A stretch of DNA of 36,686 nucleotides from Patescibacteria group bacterium UBA2772 (GTDB taxonomy: Bacteria; Patescibacteriota; Minisyncoccia; Moranbacterales; DUUL01). Shown in pieces: positions 22,844 through 29,602 of this stretch; positions within the stretch are counted from its first letter, which is position 1; each line of letters starts with the position of its first letter. The notes beneath the pieces are model-generated. The model had not been told where the DNA came from and did not search any database. It saw only the letters and a list, made by a program, of their open reading frames with translations. Both the position numbers and the translations under genes were made by a program. The stretch covers positions 1 through 36,686 of the forward strand of contig DEIO01000006.1 of NCBI GenBank assembly GCA_002352545.1, written 5' to 3'.

Positions 22844-24221
22844 AGGAATCCTGGGAATGAACGCCAGGAATTTGCGCTACATAAGACCATATAATCTAAA
22901 AAAGGCAAAACGCTTAGCTGATAACAAGCTTCGTTGTAAACGAGTTTTACGCAAGGGTGGAATTCCTGTGCCTGAACTTATTACTAAGATCAAAACCAAA
23001 GAAGATTTGGATAAATTTGATTTCTCTGCTTTGCCTAACAGTTTTGTTCTAAAACCTAATTTTGGTTTTGGAGGAGAAGGGATTATGGTTGTTTATGGTA
23101 GAAAAAAAGGAGAAACTAACGTTTGGGTTAAGGCAAATAGAGATCCTGTAACAGAAGAGGATCTCATAACTCATATCAGAAATATTCTAGATGGTTCATT
23201 TTCTAGAGCCAACACCCCAGACATTGCTTTTTTCGAAGAACGAATTCAGCTTTTGAAACTTTTCAAGCCCTATGCTTTTAAAGGAATTCCTGATATTCGA
23301 GTAATTGTTTTTAATCGTGTTCCAGTTATGGCAATGCTTAGACTTCCTACAGAAGCTTCTGGTGGAACATCTAATGTTCATCAGGGTGGAATTGCAGTAG
23401 GAATTGACATGGCAACAGGTGTAACAACAACAGCTATTCAATACAATCATACAATCGAATATGCCCCAGGAAAAAGATTGCTTCTAAGTGGAATAAAAAT
23501 TCCAAACTGGAAAGAAATTCTCAGATTGGCTATTTTGTCGCAAGATGTTTCAAATTTAGGGTATTTAGGTGCTGATATCGCAATTGATAGGAATAAGGGT
23601 CCTGTTTTTATGGAAATTAATGCACGTCCTGGGTTAGCAATTCAAAATGCAAACCAAGATGGTATCTTGACTCGTCTTCAAAGAGTGGAGGGTTTGAGAG
23701 TGAAAACAATTTCGCAAGGAGCAGCACTTGCTCAAAACTTGTTTGGTGGTGAAATTGAAGAAGAAATGGAGGAGCTTTCGGGGAAGAAAGTAATAGGTCT
23801 TGTAGAAAAAGTTAAGCTTATTAGTACTGATGGTAGAATTATTGAAGTTGAGGCTAAGATTGATACTGGTGCTGATTCTTCTTCAATTGATACAGAATTA
23901 GCCAGACAACTAGGGTTTGGTCTAACTATTGATGCATTTCAGGAAATTGATGTTTCTGGTTATAATATAATACCTGGCAAAGAAAAAGAAATTAAGCAAG
24001 ATTTCATGCAAAAATTCGGTGAAAAAATACCAGGGCTTCACAATGTAGCGGTTATTTTTTCATCTAGTGGAAAATCAATAAGGTCAGTTGTGAAATGTTC
24101 TTTCGTTATGGATGATGAAAAGGTTATTTCCAGAATAAATATTACAGATAGGAGTAGATTAAGATATCAGATGATTGTGGGAAGAAAAGATTTGAAAAAT
24201 TTCTTGGTGGAGGTCAGATAG
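22818..24221 (+). CDS. RimK-like ATP-grasp ligase fused to a RimB-like retropepsin-fold peptidase
   Basis: 467 residues. Residues 1-320 are an ATP-grasp amino-acid ligase of the alpha-L-glutamate ligase (RimK-related) type: GMNARNLRYIRPYN (13-26), ADNKLRCKRVL, SFVLKPNFGFGGEG glycine-rich loop, RLPTEASGGTSNVHQGG, and metal-binding LGADIAI and FMEINARPG. Residues 335-467 are an aspartyl-protease-like (ATP-dependent zinc protease, DUF785/RimB) domain with EAKIDTGADSSSID (D349-T-G-A352) and IVGRKDL near the end. One chain could therefore both add and trim amino acids. ATG 22818 is chosen over the TTG at 22752 because the conserved N terminus begins here and the gene then overlaps the 7TM gene by 26 bp. 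Confidence 0.9.
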   Translation: MLKILTRSRGILGMNARNLRYIRPYNLKKAKRLADNKLRCKRVLRKGGIPVPELITKIKTKEDLDKFDFSALPNSFVLKPNFGFGGEGIMVVYGRKKGETNVWVKANRDPVTEEDLITHIRNILDGSFSRANTPDIAFFEERIQLLKLFKPYAFKGIPDIRVIVFNRVPVMAMLRLPTEASGGTSNVHQGGIAVGIDMATGVTTTAIQYNHTIEYAPGKRLLLSGIKIPNWKEILRLAILSQDVSNLGYLGADIAIDRNKGPVFMEINARPGLAIQNANQDGILTRLQRVEGLRVKTISQGAALAQNLFGGEIEEEMEELSGKKVIGLVEKVKLISTDGRIIEVEAKIDTGADSSSIDTELARQLGFGLTIDAFQEIDVSGYNIIPGKEKEIKQDFMQKFGEKIPGLHNVAVIFSSSGKSIRSVVKCSFVMDDEKVISRINITDRSRLRYQMIVGRKDLKNFLVEVR

Positions 24222-24251
24222 ATTTTTACATTTGAGAATAAAAAAGAAAGG

Positions 24252-24668
24252 ATGTTTAAAGAGAGTAATATTCTTAGAAAAGTCCAAAAAGAGAATCAGC
24301 AGCTTGGCAATGAGTTAAAGTATAGTGAAAAAGCCTATGAAGGTTTATCCTCGGAAGCCGAAGCTAGATTTAAGAAGAAAAGGAAAAAGGAGTTGGGCTT
24401 TAGTTATATTGAAGGTGATAAAGAGAGTTCACTTCTTATTTCTAGTGCTCATGCTACCAATTTGGTTGATACTAATTTAGAAGTTGAAAAAGATTCTGTT
24501 GAAAAACTCAATGAAGTTGAAGGTGTTAATAAGCGTTATGTTTCTGATAAGAACGGAAAATTGTTGATTGGAAAAACGTATTTAAACGCAGCTGTTAGAG
24601 AAAGAAAATCAGGTGATTATAAAGCAGATTCTATGGCCGGGCTTTTGTGTGTAGAACTGCAAGATTAG
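24252..24668 (+). CDS. Interrupted gene, 5' piece
   Basis: 138 residues if translated alone. Residues 1-50 form a Lys/Glu-rich coiled coil (NILRKVQKENQQLGNEL onward); the rest is mixed, with KNGKLLIGKTYLNAA near 103. GAAAGG directly before ATG 24252 may serve as a ribosome site. It follows the RimK-RimB fusion gene by 30 bp and stops at TAG 24666. Confidence 0.5.
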   Translation: MFKESNILRKVQKENQQLGNELKYSEKAYEGLSSEAEARFKKKRKKELGFSYIEGDKESSLLISSAHATNLVDTNLEVEKDSVEKLNEVEGVNKRYVSDKNGKLLIGKTYLNAAVRERKSGDYKADSMAGLLCVELQD

Positions 24669-24701
24669 CTAGCAGAAGATGAAAATGTAAAAGGTCCGAG
24701 T

Positions 24702-24920
24702 TTGTTATTATATGAGATGCCACAAGTTTTTTCTGAACCGAATAAAGTTGATACACAAAACAAGGAGATCCCTGTTGTTGATCTAGATTTTTTCCAAAAT
24801 GAGGGAATGGAAAAATTACAGGAATATATAACATCCAATGGTGTTGATGATATATCTTCTAATGAGATAAAAGCTATTAGAGGAGGTAAATATATTTTGC
24901 TTTTGCCAAAAACGAAATAG
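24702..24920 (+). CDS. Interrupted gene, middle piece
   Basis: 72 codons in the same frame as the 5' piece, from TTG 24702, or MPQVFSEPN from ATG 24717. It has no credible start region of its own and is best read as a continuation beyond the TAG at 24666. It contains VVDLDFFQNEGMEKLQEYI, an alpha/beta-like stretch, and ends at TAG 24918 because of the probable frameshift. Confidence 0.35.
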   Translation: MLLYEMPQVFSEPNKVDTQNKEIPVVDLDFFQNEGMEKLQEYITSNGVDDISSNEIKAIRGGKYILLLPKTK

Positions 24921-25019
24921 TCAGTGATAAAAAACCAGCGTTATTGGAATGTGTAAAAGTCTTAGAAGGCAAAGGTTGATGAAGATAGGTATATAAGTAT
25001 AATTGCGTCACTAGGTATT

Positions 25020-25886
25020 TTGAAAATACATAGAAGCTATTACGAGAAGCAGGCTGAATTGCTTTATTCTAATTGTGATGCAAAGTTTAATACTAATTTA
25101 GAATTGCATACAGCTTTTGATGCTTTAAAACAGAAAGAAGGTTCTGATGTGGTTATTGGAAGTAGAATGGGAAGTAGTGTTAGCGATCCAGAAGTGGAAT
25201 TGATTTTGTCTTCGATTCTAAAGAAACATGGTTTTGATTCTAATATTTCTAGTTTTAATAACTTTTCTACAAATATAACAAAGAAAGAGATAGGTGGCTT
25301 GAAAAGAATTTTAGAGGCTTTGGAGATTTGTTTGGAATCAGCACAGTCTGAATTTGTAAGAGGTTTGGAGAAAGAATCTTCCAAGAGTGAAATGTTAGCC
25401 CAACTGGAGGCTACATTAAACCAAAGAATGGATAAAATTGGAGAGAATAAAGAAATGTTTAAGAGATATATCCAGTGGAAGAAAAAAAAGGATTTACTTA
25501 CAAATGATATGACAATTGACGAATTAAAGTCAGTTACTAGAGATATTTTTTTAGATGAAGCAGTGAAGTTTTCAGAGGAAAATCTGAAAGTATCATTAAA
25601 ACAAAATGTGATGAATCTGCTTTCAAGTGGAAAAACACACGATGATCGCTTGAGAGGTGGGCTTGTGGGACTTTCTTCTTTGCCAAGTAAATTTGATTCT
25701 AAGGATAGTTTTAAAAAAGAAAGAAAGACTGAGATAAACTCAGAAGTTATGCAATTAGAGATAATTGCTAGTATTATGAAAGATAATTCAAAGAGGAATC
25801 AAATTAAAAAAGCTTTAGCAGAATTTGCTAGCATTGTCCAATCCGAAGACTTTAATCCTAAAAAAACTTTAAAGAATTTAATGTAA
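25020..25886 (+). CDS. Interrupted gene, 3' piece: helical protein
   Basis: 288 codons counted from TTG 25020, though coding sequence clearly extends upstream to about 24975. It is mostly helical and charged, with a central coiled-coil-like region (LESAQSEFVRGLEKESSKSE, MAQLEATL-type heptads) and a long Lys-rich C-terminal part. There is no signal peptide or membrane helix. It ends 4 bp before the next ATP-grasp gene, so it lies in the same operon. Family not recognised. Confidence 0.6.
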   Translation: MKIHRSYYEKQAELLYSNCDAKFNTNLELHTAFDALKQKEGSDVVIGSRMGSSVSDPEVELILSSILKKHGFDSNISSFNNFSTNITKKEIGGLKRILEALEICLESAQSEFVRGLEKESSKSEMLAQLEATLNQRMDKIGENKEMFKRYIQWKKKKDLLTNDMTIDELKSVTRDIFLDEAVKFSEENLKVSLKQNVMNLLSSGKTHDDRLRGGLVGLSSLPSKFDSKDSFKKERKTEINSEVMQLEIIASIMKDNSKRNQIKKALAEFASIVQSEDFNPKKTLKNLM

Positions 25887-25890
25887 AAAA

Positions 25891-27669
25891 ATGAAAATAT
25901 CAGTTATTAGCAATGAAGTCACTTGGCACACAAAGCAATTGGAAAAAAAGGCAAAAGAAATGAATGTGGATTTAGAGGTAAGAGATTTCGAGAATCTCAA
26001 TGAAGATATTGGAAAATTAGGAGATGTAGTTTTTTGGAGGGCAGCTTCAGTTAGTAAGACAAGTGGTAGAGCTTCAGCTTTGGGCATGATTAAGGATGTT
26101 GGTAAGGTTCTTGTAAATCAAGGTGTATTTGAATTTCCTTTTGTTACACACAAGCTTTTTCAGCAGAAATTTGTCAGTGAAATTGAAAAGATAAATCATA
26201 TTGAAACTTTTACCTTTGCAGATAAAGATCAACTCTTGGACTTAGTTTGGAGTGGTGCCTTGAAATTTCCTTTTATACAAAAACCAGATTTAGGTGCAAG
26301 AGGTAAAAGAGTTGAATTGATTAATTCAGTTGAAGATTTAGAAAAACAAAATATTGATTATAAAAAATATATTTATCAAAACTTTATTAAAAATACTGGA
26401 GATTATAGGGTTTTGGTGCTTGGCGGTAGGCCACTAGGAGCAATGAAAAGAATTGCAAAAGAAGGTGAATTTTTGAATAATTTTTCCAAAGGAGGTTCTT
26501 GTTTGGGTGTTGAGGATGCCGAAGTGAAAGAAATTCTTTGTGAGATAGCTGTTAAAGTCGCTTCTCGTTTTAACCTAGCTTTTTGTGGGGTGGATATTAT
26601 TTTTGATGAAGAGAAGAAAGTTTATAAGTTTCTTGAATTGAATACTGTCGCTCAATGGGAAGGGTTTCAAGGTGCAACGAAAATTGATGTTTCAAAAGAA
26701 ATTATTGATTTTTTTCAAGAAATGCATGCTAGAGGCAAAAAATCAAACAAGAAGTTGATCAGCGAATATTATAGTAATAACTTAGAAAAACTTAATTTCG
26801 ATAAAGCTTTTCATTATCTCTCGCGTATGTCTTTATGGGAAGAGGACATAAAGATTAGGGAGCAATTAAGTGAATACAAAGAGCAATTTATTGGAGAAAA
26901 TGATGACGATATTTTGGCTAATTTCCAAAAAGTTTTATCTAGCGAGAATAAATACAAAAAAATTGTTGTAAACGGGATTGAAAGAAGAAAGTTAATTGTT
27001 GATAAATATCCGCAACTTGGTTCTTATAATAGAATTTTGTTTCAAGCATTGATTTCCAAAACTGTTTTTGGAAAAGATGTAAGAGAGTTGGTTTTTAGGA
27101 CGTTAGATAAAGACTTAGTTATAGAAATGAGAGATGGTTTATCGAGCGACCCAGAAGCAATAAGAACTCTTTCAACACATGCCATTAATTATTTCTACTT
27201 TCTGCAGGAGATTTATGGGGAAGAGTTTTCTACAAAACCAGAAAACTTTTTGAAAATTGCTAAATATGGTTTTGGTGAAACAAAGGAGGATTTGCTCTTG
27301 AAAATATATCTTTTAACACACTGTATTATTGGAGAATCAAAGTTTTATTCTAAAAAAATAAAAAGCAATCTAAATATTTATATTGAGATGTTGAGATATT
27401 TAGAAGAGATGATAAAAAACAATTATTTTGATGTTAGTTTAGATAATAAAATGGAATTTTTAGTTTGCGCTAAAATTTGTGGATACGAATCTACGCTAAA
27501 AGAAATCTTATTGGCTGAAGCGAACAGTTCAATGTCTGAAATTGGTAATTATTTGGTTGATAAGCTGAATAATAAAAAAATGATTTCAAAAAATGATTTT
27601 TGGGCTTCTGAACATAGAAATGTTCTGTATCTTATGGCTGTAAGTGATAAGTGTGTTTTTGATAAATAA
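25891..27669 (+). CDS. RimK-like ATP-grasp ligase with a 300-residue helical C-terminal domain
   Basis: 592 residues. Residues 1-285 are a RimK-type ATP-grasp ligase: pre-ATP-grasp strand MKISVISNEVTWHTKQLEKK, ATP loop KPDLGARGKRVELI, DYRVLVLGGRPLGAMKR, NNFSKGGS, metal ligands GVDI (Asp) and FLELN (Glu, Asn), then FQGATKIDVSKEI. Residues about 290-592 form an all-helical domain I do not recognise, rich in Tyr, Leu and Lys, with THAINYFYFLQEIYGEEF and ASEHRNVLYLMA. The active-site residues seem intact, so an ATP-dependent peptide or amide ligase is expected. The C-terminal domain may bind a peptide or protein substrate. Four bases separate it from the interrupted gene. Confidence 0.85.
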   Translation: MKISVISNEVTWHTKQLEKKAKEMNVDLEVRDFENLNEDIGKLGDVVFWRAASVSKTSGRASALGMIKDVGKVLVNQGVFEFPFVTHKLFQQKFVSEIEKINHIETFTFADKDQLLDLVWSGALKFPFIQKPDLGARGKRVELINSVEDLEKQNIDYKKYIYQNFIKNTGDYRVLVLGGRPLGAMKRIAKEGEFLNNFSKGGSCLGVEDAEVKEILCEIAVKVASRFNLAFCGVDIIFDEEKKVYKFLELNTVAQWEGFQGATKIDVSKEIIDFFQEMHARGKKSNKKLISEYYSNNLEKLNFDKAFHYLSRMSLWEEDIKIREQLSEYKEQFIGENDDDILANFQKVLSSENKYKKIVVNGIERRKLIVDKYPQLGSYNRILFQALISKTVFGKDVRELVFRTLDKDLVIEMRDGLSSDPEAIRTLSTHAINYFYFLQEIYGEEFSTKPENFLKIAKYGFGETKEDLLLKIYLLTHCIIGESKFYSKKIKSNLNIYIEMLRYLEEMIKNNYFDVSLDNKMEFLVCAKICGYESTLKEILLAEANSSMSEIGNYLVDKLNNKKMISKNDFWASEHRNVLYLMAVSDKCVFDK

Positions 27670-27681
27670 TAAGCAATACAA

Positions 27682-28584
27682 ATGGAGAAGAAGCAAAGGT
27701 TGATACTGGTTGTTGCTAGTGTTGAGAATGGAGAAGGGAAAAGAACACTACGTTTCAAAAAAGAGGCTGAGAAACTCAATTTAGAAGTCATAGTTATTAA
27801 TTCTTATAAATGTAAATTAACTGAAAAAAGTATTATTTGTGAAGGCAATGAAGTTGTTTTGAGGAAGAATGATGTTTGTTGGTGTATTTCAAATTCAATG
27901 GTCAATCACTACATTGCTTATCATTTGCAATTAAAAGGAATTTTTGTTTGGCCTAGTATTGAAGCGATAAATTTTTCCGATAAGTTTATGACGAATACAT
28001 TTTTTTCCAATATTGGTGTTGATACTCCAAGAACGGCATTAGTTAATTCAATCTCCAAAGAATCTATTCAAGAGGTGGCTGAAAATGTTGGTGGTTTCCC
28101 TTGCGTCATTAAGGGCAATAAGGGTTCTATGGGGAAGAGTGTTGAAATTGTTAATTCCGAAGATGATGCCATTGCTTTTATAAAAGATATAATGAGTTCG
28201 GTTGGTAAAAATAGTATTCCATTTAAAAAAATATCCTTTCAATTGCAAGAATTTATTGCTGAGTCAGTTGGAGAAGATTTTAGGATTATATGTTTACAAG
28301 GAGAAATTGTTGGTGGTGTGAAACGTGTTGCTCAGGATGGTTTTAAAGCTAATATATCGCTGGGTGGTAAAGCAGAGCTTTTTGAAGTAGATGAGCCGTT
28401 GAAATGTATTTGTAAAAGAATTATGGAGAAAGGTAATATTTTTTATGCAGGGATAGATTTTATCAAAAGTAAAAGAGGGTATCTAGCAATTGAAGTGAAT
28501 TCATCTTCCCAGTTTCAGGGATTTGAAGAAAGGACAAAGATAAACGTAGCTAGAGAAATTTTGAAAAAAATCACCAAAAATTAA
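27682..28584 (+). CDS. RimK-like ATP-grasp ligase, second tandem copy
   Basis: 300 residues, stand-alone ligase. Landmarks: ATP loop CVIKGNKGSMGKSVEIV (near 138-152), hinge QLQEFIAES, EDFRIICLQGEIVGGVKRVA, NISLGGKA, metal ligands AGIDF (Asp) and IEVNSS (Glu, Asn), then FQGFEERTKINVAREI. It ends directly after the ATP-grasp core, unlike the preceding paralog. The N-terminal domain (RLILVVASVENGEGKRTLRF) is the usual pre-ATP-grasp fold. It lies 12 bp after the preceding gene. Donor and acceptor are unknown. RimK relatives attach glutamate or other amino acids to peptides, proteins or cofactors, or make ester/amide links in peptide natural products. Confidence 0.85.
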   Translation: MEKKQRLILVVASVENGEGKRTLRFKKEAEKLNLEVIVINSYKCKLTEKSIICEGNEVVLRKNDVCWCISNSMVNHYIAYHLQLKGIFVWPSIEAINFSDKFMTNTFFSNIGVDTPRTALVNSISKESIQEVAENVGGFPCVIKGNKGSMGKSVEIVNSEDDAIAFIKDIMSSVGKNSIPFKKISFQLQEFIAESVGEDFRIICLQGEIVGGVKRVAQDGFKANISLGGKAELFEVDEPLKCICKRIMEKGNIFYAGIDFIKSKRGYLAIEVNSSSQFQGFEERTKINVAREILKKITKN

Positions 28585-28607
28585 TAATTTTGTTTTTGAA
28601 TTATTAA
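28581..28607 (+). repeat. AT-only hairpin between two ligase genes
   Basis: Perfect 9-bp arms TTAATAATT (28581-28589) and AATTATTAA (28599-28607) with a 9-nt loop. The left arm contains the stop codon of the second ligase gene. No T run follows; it may pause polymerase or stabilise the upstream mRNA. Chance is possible in DNA this AT-rich. Confidence 0.35.
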
Positions 28608-28626
28608 AAACTATTAAGGAAAGTTG

Positions 28627-29547
28627 ATGAAAATTAACAATAAATTTTTAGTTATTATACGAAAGAACAGTAAATCTGAGTATCGTACAAAAAGAATCGG
28701 AGAGGAATTAAAAAAAAGAGGTTTTGATTTTGATGTGATTTCTACTAATGAAGTCGTTGTTTTTTTAGATTCTGATTTTTATAAAAGGGACAAGATTGAT
28801 TTTGGTGTTTATGATGTAGTATTATCATTAGGTACTTCTGATGATAATATTTATTTAGTAGAACTGGCTAGAAGAAGTAATTTTAAAATAGTTTTCTTGC
28901 CAAACTCTGATAAAGATTGTTTTAGATATAAGTTTTATGAAAGTCTATTTATAAATTCAATTGGCATTCAGACTCCAAAAACAGCATTGCTTGATAGTTT
29001 GAAATTCAATAGAATCACGGAGATTGCTAAGGGAGTTGGCAATTTCCTATGTGTTATTAAGAAGGTTACTGGTGTATCGGGTATGTATGTTGATTTGGTT
29101 ACTGGTGTCGAATGTGTTAGGAATTTTGTAAAACGTTTTACATTGCCAAGGGTATCTGGAAAAAGAAATGTTATTTTGCAGGAATATATAAAAGAAACGA
29201 AGGGTTCTGATTTTAGAGTATATTGCACAAGAGATAAGGTCTTGGGAATTATTAAAAGAATATCGAGGGATAATGATTTTAGATCTAATGTTTCTTTGAA
29301 TGCAGAAGCTGTTAAATATAAGTTGCTGGAAGATGTCAGAGAAGTGCCTCTTAAAATTATGAAAGAAGCATGTCTTTTATTTGCTTGTATAGATTTTTTG
29401 AAAAGTAAGAGAGGATATTTACTAATCGAGTTAAATGTAGCTGCTAACTTCAAAGCATTTGAATTTGTAACGGGAATTAATGTAGCTGAAGAGATAGTGA
29501 CTAACTTGATAAGCGATATTCATCATAATGCATTGGAAAAATTATAG
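28627..29547 (+). CDS. RimK-like ATP-grasp ligase, divergent third tandem copy
   Basis: 306 residues, paralog of the two preceding ligases (shared GSDFRV, IIKRISRD, ACIDF and LLIELN, NVAEEIV). Metal ligands Asp (CIDF) and Glu/Asn (ELN) are kept. The ATP loop is weaker (KKVTGVSGMYVDLV, against KGNKGSMGK in copy 2), the NxSxGG motif reads NVSLNA, and FQGFE reads FKAFE. Activity may be altered or lost. ATG 28627 has a true Shine-Dalgarno sequence, AAGGA at 28616-28620, 6 nt upstream, so this gene can be translated on its own; a TTG sits directly before it. It is the last gene of the island. Confidence 0.82.
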   Translation: MKINNKFLVIIRKNSKSEYRTKRIGEELKKRGFDFDVISTNEVVVFLDSDFYKRDKIDFGVYDVVLSLGTSDDNIYLVELARRSNFKIVFLPNSDKDCFRYKFYESLFINSIGIQTPKTALLDSLKFNRITEIAKGVGNFLCVIKKVTGVSGMYVDLVTGVECVRNFVKRFTLPRVSGKRNVILQEYIKETKGSDFRVYCTRDKVLGIIKRISRDNDFRSNVSLNAEAVKYKLLEDVREVPLKIMKEACLLFACIDFLKSKRGYLLIELNVAANFKAFEFVTGINVAEEIVTNLISDIHHNALEKL

Positions 29548-29602
29548 GTATTTTGTTAAAATAAGTAAACAAGAATTGTAAAAAGTTAAATTTAAATAAA
29601 TT

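Larger units (their letters stand above)
24252..25886 (+). pseudogene. Interrupted gene of about 540 codons inside the ATP-grasp island
   Basis: Three open pieces join into one coding run. Pieces 1 and 2 are in the same frame, separated only by TAG 24666-24668, and coding-like sequence continues without a gap (LAEDENVKGPSLLLYEMP). After 24912 the reading moves frame: one more A in the A5 run 24908-24912 would give NEIVSDKKPALLECVKVLEGK. Near 24971-24975 (AAAGG) one base fewer returns it to the original frame (VDEDRYISIIASLGIL), which flows into piece 3. Net product: an N-terminal basic coiled coil, a central alpha/beta part and a helical C-terminal half. I do not recognise it. It could be a decayed gene, a recoded gene or local assembly error. 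Confidence 0.6.

Noticed and set aside
24666..24668. TAG as a sense codon (genetic code change or pyrrolysine)
   Set aside because: TAG is used as a normal stop by several genes here (for example prfB 2074-2076), and frameshifts lie close by, so decay or error is simpler.
24252..24920. Short precursor peptide for a graspetide-type natural product
   Set aside because: The pieces are fragments of a longer reading frame and lack repeated core motifs rich in Thr/Ser/Lys and Asp/Glu expected for such precursors.
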